Shown here piece by piece: positions 44,477 to 54,120 of a stretch of 64,000 nucleotides of DNA (positions are counted from its first letter, which is position 1; each line of letters opens with the position of its first letter). Made by a program: the position numbers and the translations under genes. The notes beneath the pieces were generated by a model. That model was not told the origin of the DNA, did no database searches, and saw nothing but the letters and a program-made list of their open reading frames with translations. Source of the DNA: Rhynchopus euleeides (taxonomy: Eukaryota > Euglenozoa > Diplonemea > Diplonemida > Diplonemidae); contig OY723271.1 of assembly GCA_963210315.1 (NCBI GenBank), positions 1,550,001-1,614,000 on the forward strand, given 5' to 3'.

Positions 44477-45168
44477 CACGGTGGGATCTTGTAAATTTTA
44501 CATGTATAACTACAAGTATATACATGTATTATACATGTATAATACTTGCATGTCAACTATTATACATGTATAATACATGTATATGCCTGAAATATACATG
44601 TAAAATACATGTATATCAAGTAAAAATACAAGTATAATACTTGCATGTCAACTATTATACTTGTATTTTTACTTGATATACATGTATTTTTGCATGTATA
44701 TTTCAGGCATTTACATGTATTTTACATGTATAATACTTGTCATGCAAGTATTATACATGTAAAATACTTGCATGACAAGTAAAATACATGTATAATACTT
44801 GCATGACAAGTAAAATACTTGCATGCAAGTAAAATACATGTATTTTACTTGCATGCAAGTATTTTACTTGTCATGCAAGTATTTTACATGTATAATACTT
44901 GCATGACAAGTATTATACATGTAAAATACATGTAAATGCCTGAAATATACATGTAAAATACATGTATATCAAGTAAAAATACAAGTATAATAGTTGACAT
45001 GCAAGTATTATACTTGTATTTTTACTTGATATACATGTATTTTACATGTATATTTCAGGCATATACATGTATTATACATGTATAATAGTTGACATGCAAG
45101 TATTATACATGTATAATACATGTATATACTTGTAGTTATACATGTAAAATTTACAAGATCCCACCGTG
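44477..45168. mobile_element. Palindrome-rich inverted-repeat element, copy 2 (uninterrupted)
   Basis: The same ends (CACGGTGGGATCTTGTAAA) and interior of ACATGTAT/ACTTGCATG palindromes as 1598-2668, without the nested insertion. At the position matching the nested element this copy reads TATACTTG with one TA, so it serves as the empty site. No clear target duplication flanks it. Confidence 0.88.
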
Positions 45169-45538
45169 TATGCGATACCGCGTTGCTCATAGTGGGAGAG
45201 AGATGGGTGTTCCATAGGTGGTCCATAGGATAAACAGCTATGAGCTTGACTCGGTGGTGACGACAGCCATCTGTTCACGGGATTGGGGGCCACAAACCCC
45301 CCCCCCCCCCCCCCCCCGAGTTTTGCTCAGGATGCCCATGTGGTGGTGTTCGCACTATGCAGGCTCTGCCAAAAAGAAGGTGCCTTCCTGGCGAAGTTGT
45401 GCACGTCACCCCCCCCCCCCCCCCCCCAGGGCTGTAAATAAGGTTTGGGGGTCAGGAGTCGGGAGTCGGGAGTCGGTTATTTACAGTCACCTAAGGTACC
45501 TGGGGTAGGGGGGTGGGGGGGGCGGGCGGTCTCAAACC

Positions 45539-45769
45539 CTACTCAATCCTGCACGCATCCTGTAGTACGGCCACCTCTGCCGTGGAGAGTCCCATGTACC
45601 CTCCAGCAGTCGCCCACCATTCGGTCAGGGCGGACTGACTCGGCGCTTGCGGGGTCTTCCCGCGTGCGAGGTGGTCCGCGAAGAAGCACGCGACGCACAG
45701 CGCCATGTTGGCTGTCCCAGCCAACCCCCCACTTCGCCCGCAGCGCCCCACACGCTGCGAGCACCTCAC
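45539..45769 (-). pseudogene. Gene remnant inside the probable hAT element
   Basis: A 76-codon - strand frame ending at TGA next to the left end of the element. It contains ANMALCVACFFADHLARGK and GGYMGLSTAEVAVLQDACR, which look like genuine protein. There is no recognised domain. By analogy with 57839-58316 it may be the last exon of a deleted transposase or of a captured gene. Confidence 0.3.
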
Positions 45770-45795
45770 TCACGGCAGCAGTATTTGGCTGCATA

Positions 45796-46220
45796 GCTCT
45801 CAGTATTTCCCGTGCATGCAGCGCATGCATCCACAACTTTTGTGGATGCATCCACACACAGCCTGGAGCTCCGAAGCCCTGCATGCAGGCCTGCCTGCAG
45901 TGGATGAATGCCTGTATGCCTGCATGCATGGATGGATGGATGCAATTTTCAGCCAAAAATCGAATTTGGCTGGGCGAGTAGTTGTCCAAAATCGCGAAAT
46001 ATCCCAAAAAATCGATTTTTTACAGAGGCCCAAAAACGTGTTCCTGGGTGAAAAATGGGCCCAAAAATCGGTTTTCCGACGTTTTTTGGTCAATTTTTGG
46101 GGTTTTCAGCGATTTTCCTGTGCCAAATCGAAAATCCATTTTTTGACATTTTCGGGCATCCCTGGATGCCGTGGATGCATGCATGGATGCATCCACACCA
46201 TCCACGGCCCCACTGAGAGC
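45796..46220. mobile_element. 425-bp nested miniature element
   Basis: Short inverted ends GCTCTCAGT/ACTGAGAGC are flanked by TA on both sides (45794-45795 and 46221-46222). The inner arms are runs of GCATGCATCCA and GGATGGATGCA in opposite orientation; the centre is A/T-rich with repeated CAAAAATCG and AAATCGATTTTTT motifs. It is inserted inside the probable hAT element. Confidence 0.6.
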
Positions 46221-46489
46221 TATGTTGGCTGTGAGTCAAACACTACTGCCTCTACCTGAGGCATGTTTTGTGTCGCAACAGTTGCGTCACATGTGTGACG
46301 TATCTGTGTGGAGTGTGTGTGGGTGTGCACGTGTGCGCTGCGGTATGATCAACCACCTGATGGGGGCGGGAACACAACTCTTCTTGGGAGCTGCCAGGAT
46401 CTGGCAAAAGGGGCGGGAAAGGGGCGCCGTATTCACAGCAGTGGTTTGGCAATGAACTCACCCCAGTTCAGAGACCGGTAATGAAGAAG

Positions 46490-46690
46490 ATGACTGGGAG
46501 GCACACACCATGTCCCACCCAGCGGGACCCCCACACCCCCACCCACCCATCGGGACCCCCCTCCTCGGGTGTTCCAAAAACCCTTTCTTTTGAATATTTG
46601 GAGTCTGTGCGGATCGCAGTGGGGTCATTATGGCCATGGGGTGCCTAATACCGCACATTCCCTAAGGGAAGCAAGGCAACCCTCCCAACC
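46490..46690 (+). repeat. 200-bp dispersed module, copy 2
   Basis: It matches 43025-43225 in order: GGGAGGCACAC, CATCGGGACCCCCCTCCTCGG, TTCTTTTGAATATTTGGAGT, GCGGATCGCAGTGGGGTCAT and GGGGTGCCTAAT, then a GCAAGGC stretch. One copy sits in each of two neighbouring elements. Confidence 0.75.
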
Positions 46691-46752
46691 CCAAAAAATC
46701 CGGCGCGAGTCGGGAGTCGGGAGTCGGCCTTATTTACACCCCTGCCCCCCCC

Positions 46753-47059
46753 CCCTGATCCAGCTCGCGCGTCAGGCCAACGGTCGTCGATGCATAATAT
46801 GCACTCCAGAGGGGCTGTGGAGGGTTTCCCGTCCCCCACCCCCCCGCCCCATCTCAACAACCCCCGGATTGATTTTTTTTGCGGACATGATGTGGCTGCA
46901 GGCTTTTGTGCTCCGGACCTGACAGGCAGGTGGCGCACAACGGGTGGGGTGGGGTGGGGTGGGGTGGGGTGTGCCCTGCGTTTCCCAACAGCACAACCCT
47001 GCACGTCACACACCACGCTGGCAGGCTGGTGTATCTCCCACCTGTCCTCCGGAAACACA
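46753..47059. other. 5' flank of the 47060 gene
   Basis: No separate gene. It includes a short GGGGT array (about 46944-46969) and C/A-rich sequence. Candidate acceptors precede the start codon at 47060. Confidence 0.4.
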
Positions 47060-47728
47060 ATGGTGGACATGGTATCGCAGAATAACCAGTTCCGCTATCG
47101 CTATAGTGACGATAAGCCGACGCGTGAACAGGGCGCTGCTTTGTACAGTGTGAAGACGCTGACTGCCCCCATAATCGAGGTGGATGTGTTTGGCAGTATC
47201 GCAGGGAGCAGCACACACATCGACGCGCCTATCACAGAGGTCGATGCGATCGTCACCGGGCCTGCATGGCTGGCGCAGAGCATGCGAGAATGGTGCCGCC
47301 CTCATGTGTTCCCCCGCAAGGAGTGCGAAGAGCCGCGCGTCGCAGTCGAAGCTGTTGTGTCAGCGCTGCAAGACCAGGTGCAGTCCTACATGCTGTTGCG
47401 TGGGATGCATCACTGCGGAACCGACCCCTCCAAAATTAACACGTTCCCGCCGGATTCACGCATTTTGTACAACCCAAAAAGCCAGGTGTTCGACGTGACC
47501 TTTCCCCTCCCCCTCGGTCCCAGGTGGGAGCAGTCCTGCCCCCGTCTCCGATTCACACGTGTCTCTGCTGACACATGTGAGGTCAAGGTCCTGGGGCCGG
47601 ATGACATCAGCCTCCTGCTGCCACCAGAGCTGAAGAGGGCGAGCGCCAATCCCAGCGACTGGGAGAGCCACTTTATAAAAACACGCAAAACTTTGCTTGA
47701 AAGGCTGACAACGTTGAAGATGCTGTAG
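47060..47728 (+). CDS. Unrecognised protein, 222 residues
   Basis: An open frame with a balanced composition and no low-complexity runs, starting at ATG 47060 (context AACACAATGG) and ending TAG. The open frame continues 90 codons upstream, but that part is low-complexity and probably leader. No domain or membrane segment is recognised. Secondary features include LAQSMREWCRPHVFP and a long C-terminal stretch with alternating charged and hydrophobic residues (KVLGPDDISLLLPPELKRA), ending in a basic helix. It could be a host gene on the common strand or an element-borne gene. Confidence 0.5.
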   Translation: MVDMVSQNNQFRYRYSDDKPTREQGAALYSVKTLTAPIIEVDVFGSIAGSSTHIDAPITEVDAIVTGPAWLAQSMREWCRPHVFPRKECEEPRVAVEAVVSALQDQVQSYMLLRGMHHCGTDPSKINTFPPDSRILYNPKSQVFDVTFPLPLGPRWEQSCPRLRFTRVSADTCEVKVLGPDDISLLLPPELKRASANPSDWESHFIKTRKTLLERLTTLKML

Positions 47729-48195
47729 ATGCTTGCCTTGATGAAGGAGGCATCGCCTCATCCGTTCTCAGCAGGAGGCGGCAATACCTCCCCCTGTGCT
47801 GTCGCCTCTAGCGAAACTGGGCGACATAAAGAGCCTTTCTGTGGGACGGCGGAATCAGATTTTTTTTTGACAAGGCGACAAGCCGTGCCCACTCCCACAG
47901 AGTTGCTGTCGTGGGAGGAGCAAGGGCAGGTTCCGCCCTCTGTGCCTGCGCGCCTGGGTGTCCCCCTTCCGCTCTTCCCACCCCCACCACTCTCCTGGCC
48001 TGGGGTTTGCCTTGCGCGGACCATGGGTGTGTCTGGGGTGCAACGTGAGCCAAACAAAAGCCAGCGGGGACCTGTGATACTCCCTCGCCCCACCCAACCC
48101 CACCCCACCCCCCTCCGCAAGCTTTTATCGACTTTGTACCTTTGATCCCAATCCACGCAAGCGCATGTTTTATTTTGGCACCTTTTTTTTGACAT
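47729..48195. other. Spacer between two unrecognised genes
   Basis: C-rich sequence with poly-C and T-run patches and no supported frame. It probably includes the 3' UTR of the upstream gene. Confidence 0.4.
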
Positions 48196-48199
48196 TTTT

Positions 48200-48300
48200 T
48201 TCTTGAGAGTTGTGCAACAACGCAGGAAACTGTGCCAGTGCAGATCCTTGCAGAACTTCCCACACGCTTCATGACAGGGGCGTGGGGTGTTCTCGCGATC
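48200..48300 (+). repeat. Dispersed stem-loop repeat, copy e
   Basis: A well-preserved copy: GAGAGTTGTGCAACAACGCA, GGAAACTGTGCC, GCAGATCCTTGCAGAACTT, then a stem with CCACACGC pairing GGCGTGGGG and closing GTGTTCTC. It most resembles copy g, which is split by a hAT insertion. It ends 20 bp before the next start codon, so it forms that gene's leader. Confidence 0.7.
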
Positions 48301-48320
48301 TCTCTACTGTGCTGCTGCTG

Positions 48321-48779
48321 ATGCTACGCCGTACAGCTCTGCAATGGGCTAAGAAGCGAAAGACAAGCCTGTCCCGTATCCTGGCTACAAAGACGCGGAA
48401 AACTCCTCTCTCAGATGAGGAAGTGCGGAAACGGCTGGGTCTCACTGAAGGCACGTCGAATCCCTTCAGCCTGTTTCTTGTGGAGCTCGCGAAGGTCCAT
48501 CCGGGTGAGTTGGACTACAACTTCATGCGGAAGGCGCATCATCAGTGGATCGCTCAAGTCGACCACAGGCGGGTCCTGATTGCGGAGTCTTTTGAGAAGC
48601 GTGATTATTGGGAAAATCATGTGCGTGGGATGCACGTGTCACCCGCAAACCTGAATCAGATGGACATGACGTATCTCGCGGACACCCCTGCATCTGTGCC
48701 AGAGAAAGGCGCGGAGTCTATCGATCGAGGCACGCCCGCGGCGCCCCCTCCTTCCACACCCGGTCCGACTGCGCCGTAA
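48321..48779 (+). CDS. Small basic protein, possibly mitochondrial and HMG-box-like
   Basis: 152 residues from ATG 48321. The N-terminus (MLRRTALQWAKKRK) is basic and lacks acidic residues, as in mitochondrial presequences. Residues of about 48-100 (NPFSLFLVELAKVHP, an aromatic/basic helix with W, then FEKRDYWENH) loosely follow the pattern of an HMG box, and the tail is Pro/Thr-rich. HMG-like proteins package mitochondrial DNA in kinetoplastids, but the match is weak and the function is inference. The leader is formed by a dispersed stem-loop repeat. Confidence 0.5.
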   Translation: MLRRTALQWAKKRKTSLSRILATKTRKTPLSDEEVRKRLGLTEGTSNPFSLFLVELAKVHPGELDYNFMRKAHHQWIAQVDHRRVLIAESFEKRDYWENHVRGMHVSPANLNQMDMTYLADTPASVPEKGAESIDRGTPAAPPPSTPGPTAP

Positions 48780-49504
48780 GGTGGAGAAGCGCCGGTCGCG
48801 GGTGTCACGCCGGTTCCACCCGATCTTTATGCAAGTGGCGGCAACGCTTCAACATCCGCACAGCCTTGAAACCCACATGCAGCCCCCCACCCCTGGTATA
48901 GCGGGGTGTGGGTGTGGGTCGTTCTTTGGAGTCGCGGCCTCGATAGGGCCCTGCACTGCGCCACAGCACGTAGGCGCGCTGCTGGGTGGGGAGGGGACAG
49001 GTGAGGTGGCAGGAGCCTGCGTTGGTGTGTGCTGTGGCAACCGCGGCTTCAGGGGGGAGTGGGGGGTACTGTGTCAGCACCCCCCGCAGTGCTACATGCA
49101 GAGTCTCCAATGGTGGCGGCTTGGGGCCATCCTTGGGTTGAGAGGAGGCACTGCTTGGGGGTTATTCTCCACAGTAGCACACGTGGTTCAGCATCTGCGT
49201 GTGGCGGTGCGGGAGCACAGCAAGTGCAGCATGGTTTGATACCGCCAACACAACGCCACCGGGCTAGGCTGTGCACATGTATTGAAGCAACCTCCAAACA
49301 GGAAGGGGTTGCAAATCAATGACCTGAAGATGTGCGAGTCGAACCCTCCCGGGAGTCGACAGCAGCGGCCATCTCTCTCAACAGCCGATGTGCCATGCTG
49401 ATGCAGTTCAGATACACATTCCCCCAGTCCATTGTTTTGTATCGCAAGGTCTAATGACCGCAGCGTGTGTATGGGGGCGAGGTGGGAACTTTCTGATTCC
49501 TTGT

Positions 49505-49618
49505 TTTGTGAGTTCGGCGTAGCCGACTGGGGAAACTGTGCCTTCGCTGGATCTTGCGGCCCCACTCACACCACTTCATCAGACCAGGGTGTGGTGCACA
49601 CAAAGAGTGGGGGCTGCG
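49505..49618 (+). repeat. Dispersed stem-loop repeat, copy f
   Basis: It contains TGTGAGTTCGGCGTAGCC, GGGAAACTGTGCC, GCTGGATCTTGCGG, and a long stem whose arms are CCCCACTC and GAGTGGGG. It links the left part of copy b to the middle part of copies e and g. Confidence 0.65.
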
Positions 49619-50271
49619 TCCAACAAAGCAACTGGCTTTTCGGCATCAATTGGTTTGTTGTCTATTTTTTACTGTCGCTTTACGATCCAGCGGGCACATA
49701 TACTTTGTTGCCAACCTGCGAGGGACGGAGCGTAGCGAAGAACGAAGGAAATCGTACGACTGAAGCTTGAAAAGGATGTCCACAGCCTTTGACACAGGAG
49801 TGTGGAAAGTAGCCCGGATCTGGCTTGTTTGAGTTGCTGGGCAAGGTGTTTCTCTGGTGATAGCGGAAGTAGTACGACTTCCTAGATACGGGAGGCGAAG
49901 CTGGCCAACCGCCCGACCTCACCAAAGATGAATCACGATGCTATGGCTGTCACACATACACACATGACACGCATCCGGGGGAGGGGTTCGATAACCACAC
50001 GTCGAAACCGGTGTCGTGTGGGTGTATGTGGGTGGTGACCACGTTTTGTGTGGGGAGATCCTGCGCGGATCATAGCCCACCCCGGTGTATGTGGGTGTGT
50101 GGGGTGTGTGCTTCAGCACGTTCACGTCTAGCCGTCAGCCACACCCCATCACTCTTGTCTCTACACTCCGGTGAGTATTCCATGCTGCCATCAAATGTTG
50201 CTTCCTTCTGTTGCCCAAAAAGTTGTTCGCTGTTCGCCGTGCAGCAGACTTTTCATCCAAATCAAAAATGA

Positions 50272-50536
50272 GGTCCTGGGTAAGACGTTAAACTGCCTGG
50301 GGGGGCCGTCCCCGGACCATGACGGGTGCCTGCACCAGGAGTCTAGCACGGCCGTGGTCCAGGGCATGACCGAAAACTGCTTGGGTACCGAGGCTCCCCA
50401 GACCAGGAAGGGTGGAGACACCTGGAGTCTAAATAGTCACACCACGTCAGGCCAGACCTTCGCATTGCACTCCGCGAAGACTGCCACACAGCCGCGGGGC
50501 AGGTGTGCAGCCTGTGGAAAACCTCGTACAGAAAAG
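50272..50536. repeat. 265-bp dispersed repeat, copy 2
   Basis: Matches 2788-3052 over its whole length with one mismatch noted, same orientation, unrelated flanks. See that entry for interpretation. Confidence 0.9.
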
Positions 50537-51222
50537 GGTCGGCGACCGCCCGCCCCCAGTCTGAGAGGCATCAGCCGAATCTCGGTGGAGGCGGGCACAA
50601 AACAAAAGGGAGAGTCGTCACTGTGCATATCAGCACGGTCCCGCCCTCTGTGCCAGACCAACACACCACCAAAGGAAAAGAGGAAGAGGCGACGTAAGGC
50701 AATGCCTCCGTGCGGCCAGGAGAACACGAAATAGCGACCCCCTCAACGGGGAATGCTACGAGCACGGCCAAAAATCGTTCAAATCGTTCAAAATGGCTTG
50801 GTGATGTGTTCTTTGCTGTAGAAACGGTGGCTTCGAGTTCCACAATTTGGGCAGAGGTGCACGTGGCTTCAGGCCATTTTGGCAGCTTTTGAAAGAGTGT
50901 GCGTGTGGGTGTGTCCTGCCTGGGTGCGCGCATGGAAATGCCCCCATATATACTGCATCTGACACCCCCCACTCCAACAACAACAAAATGCCGTAACAGT
51001 ACGGGCCACAAATGTGACAGATCAGGTCTACCCAGTAACCGGGCTCTCGTGGCTTGTGATTGCCGAAGGGTGCGTGTGTATCTGTTCTGGCAATCGGAGG
51101 AACCACGTCGTATCCTCTCCCAGCACACCGCCCCGCCCCACCCTCTCCTCTTTATGCCGCAGCAAAGAGAAGGCTTGCTTTCCAAAGCAACCCCTCAGTG
51201 TGGCTTCCCCCCAGACGCGGAG

Positions 51223-52086
51223 ATGGCACATCGAACCCACACTCGCCCGACAGGTATACAAGGGTGCTTGGCGCTCTTTTCGGGTTTGTTCGGAGGACAC
51301 ACTTGTATGCAATATGACCCACACATCAAACATGGTCATGGCAATTCTTGTGTCCTCCTCACTGCGCCGCACGGCGGGATGGAAGGCTTGGAAGGTGTGC
51401 CCGACAGGCGCCTCGTCTTCGAAGACAGCTGGTACAACCCAGACACGTACACGAGTGAGCTCCTGGACGCCGTGAGGGAGCACCTCGTGTCCCTGAGCGG
51501 CGGGGAGTGCCAACCGTACTGGGTGAAGACGTCTCTGAAGCGCAGGCTGGTCGACCTGAACCGCCCTGTGGAGCGTGCGTGCGAAAGCGACGAGACACGC
51601 GCGCACTACGAGGCCTACCACGCACAGGTGGGTGAGTACCTGCAGGAAATGTGGGGGCACGCTGGCAGCCGTGGAAAGCCATTCCTGTACGACCTGCACG
51701 GGCAGGGGTACCTGGTGAAGTCTTTCATTCGCGGGACATGCAACGGCGAGACGGTGAAGCCACACATGGACGAATATGGGGAAGAGTTCCTGACCGGCGA
51801 TTCCGCCTTCTTCACCTGCCTTGAGGAAGAAGGCTTCGACGTGGACCCGCCTCCGTACGCGTCGCTGCTGTCTATGCCTGAGATGAAGACATTCGAGGGT
51901 GGGTACACTGTCCAGCGCTACGGCGGGATGCTCGGGCCAGTGACACACAAGGGCAGCCCTGTCCCACCTACGTCATGCTTCCAGGTTGAGTGCGGCTCAC
52001 AGCTGAAGGATACGCCGGAGAGGAGGGACGAACTTTCGAAGGCTATTGCCAAATCCATTCTGAAATCCGCAGCTGCGTTCACCTAG
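51223..52086 (+). CDS. N-formylglutamate amidohydrolase-family protein
   Basis: A protein of the N-formylglutamate amidohydrolase fold, metal-dependent amidases related to zinc carboxypeptidases. The 287-residue frame from ATG 51223 directly follows a TTCCCCCCAG acceptor. An internal ATG at 51307 is an alternative. Motifs: GNSCVLLTAPHGG (about 40-52), NPDTYTSELL, KRRLVDLNRPVE (about 106-117), FLYDLHGQG (about 154-162) and YGGMLGPVTH near the C-terminus. His49, the Asp/Asn-Arg block and His159 are the likely metal or substrate ligands by analogy. Eukaryotic members are poorly characterised, so the substrate is unknown. No intron is seen. Confidence 0.72.
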   Translation: MAHRTHTRPTGIQGCLALFSGLFGGHTCMQYDPHIKHGHGNSCVLLTAPHGGMEGLEGVPDRRLVFEDSWYNPDTYTSELLDAVREHLVSLSGGECQPYWVKTSLKRRLVDLNRPVERACESDETRAHYEAYHAQVGEYLQEMWGHAGSRGKPFLYDLHGQGYLVKSFIRGTCNGETVKPHMDEYGEEFLTGDSAFFTCLEEEGFDVDPPPYASLLSMPEMKTFEGGYTVQRYGGMLGPVTHKGSPVPPTSCFQVECGSQLKDTPERRDELSKAIAKSILKSAAAFT

Positions 52087-53040
52087 CCTGCGGCTGTTTT
52101 GTTTTTGTTGCCGTTTCAACGACGTGTGCAACACTAGCCCTACTGCATGTGTCCTGTTTTGTTTATTTCACTTCACCTTCGAGGGGCCGAACACTGATTT
52201 ATCAGTAATGTTATTTGCCTAGGCGTTCGTGTGCCCGAAGGTAAAGGTATTTTCCCCTATGCTAACTCTCTCTACTGATTGGATGGGTGCATGAGCAACG
52301 TCTCTTGCGCCCTTCCATCCAATTTTTCCTCCAAGCAGCAACGGCACTCCGTTCATCATACATCCGACCCTTGCCTTGGTAGGAAGGTGCGTGAGCCGTG
52401 AGGCTCACTGCATCTTTGGACTTGTCTTGCTGTTTCTTGCATCTGTTGCTTCCTTGTCCGCTCAACGCGTTGCGAGTTGTCGGACTGTCATGAAGCTCAT
52501 GCCCTTCATACCCCCACATCCATATCCACTCCTCCCCCTCCAACTGGCCGGAGCCCCCGTGGTCCAGATTTTTACCGCCCACACTACTGGCGTTCTTTGC
52601 TACTGCCATCGCCTGCCCTCCCACCCCCTTTCTCAGGCACGGCCTGCATCACGAGTCAGGGAGGGTAACCCCCTCCTCCCATATTTCTTCTCCTCCACCA
52701 CACCACCCCACCCCCCTTTGCAACCACCACCACCCACTGCAGCCGTCTCTATTCTCCTTACACAAGACACGGATCTACACAGCAGCACCAAGCACACCAC
52801 CCCTGGCTTGACTGTGCGGCAAACCCAAGGCTTCTGCGCGGTGTGCATATCATCCTGAAGATCAGGGTTCTCATCCCGCCGACACCGCCGTGTGTGTGGG
52901 TGACCCCCAAGGCCCCAGGCAGGACACACGCTTCGCCAGGGGGAGAGGGGAGGGTGGTTGTCTCCGCCGTCCATCCCAACACATCTCGCCCTCCCCCCAC
53001 CCCGCTCTGTGTGAGTTGACGGCGCCAGGGAGTTGTCCCG
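52087..53040. other. Spacer, no gene seen
   Basis: No supported frame. C-rich with CACC words toward the next gene. A GGGAGTTG leader with an acceptor-like CGCCAG lies just before the ATG at 53041. Confidence 0.45.
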
Positions 53041-54120
53041 ATGTTCACGACACCTGAAAAGGTGTTTGGGAAACGGCCGTACCGTGAGAATGTCCTGAAG
53101 TACGTCAACCTATTCGTCTTCATCGGGAACCTTGTGTGCTTCTTGGTGATGGCCCTGGGTGTGGACCAGAGGGCCAGCAAGAGCATGAAGTACTTCTGGA
53201 CACATAAAGACTTCCAGATGGATGAAGCCTTGAGCGCGTCCCTCAATGTGAACTGCACACTCGCCGGGAGATCCGTCGACGTCTCTTCATGGGATGTCTA
53301 CTACACGATGACTAAGAAGAACGCCCCTGCCCTGATGGCGCACTCTGCAGGCCTCATCCGCAGGGCCGTGTGGATCACCGGTTCGACAGTCATCCTCAGC
53401 GGCATCAACAAGCTGCTGTTCGAACGCAACGTGCACGACCTGCGGTATTACAACATCACCCTCCGCAAGGGTTACCTCCTGATGCTGGAGGTGTGCGGCA
53501 TCATCTGGTCCATCGTCGCCATGGCTCACCCCCAGGAGATCTCCGCCTTCATCGACGACTACATTGCGGCCTGCTCCCCAGACACGACGTCCCACCTGTG
53601 GGAGGCCCCCCCCTTTGTGGTGATGTACATCTCGCATGCGGTGACCCTGCTGCTGCATGGGGTGACCCTGTTCATCCTCGTGAGCTATGGCCAGGATCAC
53701 CACCGCACGCAGCGCCCTTTGATCCGCAAGCAGTATCACGAGCTGCTGGCGGTGCTGATGCTGCGGAAGCGGAGCCGTGACGACGCGCAGTACAGCAAGA
53801 AGGGTGGTTCGGAGCCTCTGGTGGAGCTCACAGTGTGGCAGCTGCTGCGTCTAGTGAAAGAGAAGCTGCTAGGGGCTGTGTCTCCTGCGGAGGCCGCTGC
53901 GGCTGGGGTGGAGGGCGTGCAGTACACCGTCCCGAAACAGCCTCCGCCGCCGCCGCCGCCGCACGCGCCGCAGTCGCAGTACACCGCGGCCTACAGCTCG
54001 CCCAGCCCTGGGGAGTACGACTCCCAGGATCGGAGCTACCCAAGTGCCCACCACACCTTTCGGTCGCAGTCGCAGTCACACCAGTCGCACCAGTCGTTCC
54101 AGCAGCCCACGAGGGTATGA
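53041..54120 (+). CDS. Unrecognised four-helix membrane protein
   Basis: 359 residues in one exon. Four hydrophobic segments are predicted at about 22-41, 108-126, 145-161 and 192-217. Between helices 1 and 2 lies a polar loop of about 65 residues with a possible glycosylation site (NVNCT). After helix 4 the protein is cytosolic-looking: a basic segment (LRKRSRDD), an amphipathic helix (VWQLLRLVKEKLLG), then a Pro run (304-311) and a Ser/Gln/His/Tyr-rich tail. The family is not recognised. The layout resembles tetraspan signalling or scaffold proteins but no signature was found. Confidence 0.7.
   Translation: MFTTPEKVFGKRPYRENVLKYVNLFVFIGNLVCFLVMALGVDQRASKSMKYFWTHKDFQMDEALSASLNVNCTLAGRSVDVSSWDVYYTMTKKNAPALMAHSAGLIRRAVWITGSTVILSGINKLLFERNVHDLRYYNITLRKGYLLMLEVCGIIWSIVAMAHPQEISAFIDDYIAACSPDTTSHLWEAPPFVVMYISHAVTLLLHGVTLFILVSYGQDHHRTQRPLIRKQYHELLAVLMLRKRSRDDAQYSKKGGSEPLVELTVWQLLRLVKEKLLGAVSPAEAAAAGVEGVQYTVPKQPPPPPPPHAPQSQYTAAYSSPSPGEYDSQDRSYPSAHHTFRSQSQSHQSHQSFQQPTRV

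Larger units (their letters stand above)
45427..46744. mobile_element. Probable deleted hAT-type element (1.3 kb)
   Basis: The ends CAGGGCTGTAAATAAGG and, from the right, CAGGGGTGTAAATAAGG are inverted with one mismatch. Next to both ends lie AGTCGGG triplet arrays. Both flanks are runs of C, compatible with an 8-bp duplication but not informative. The interior holds a - strand gene remnant (45539-45769), a nested TA-flanked element (45796-46220) and the 200-bp dispersed module. No transposase core is visible. Confidence 0.65.
48780..51222. other. Spacer with dispersed repeats
   Basis: No supported gene in 2.4 kb. It contains stem-loop repeat copy f (49505-49618) and the second 265-bp repeat (50272-50536). 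The frame open through the latter is not a recognised gene. Confidence 0.45.
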
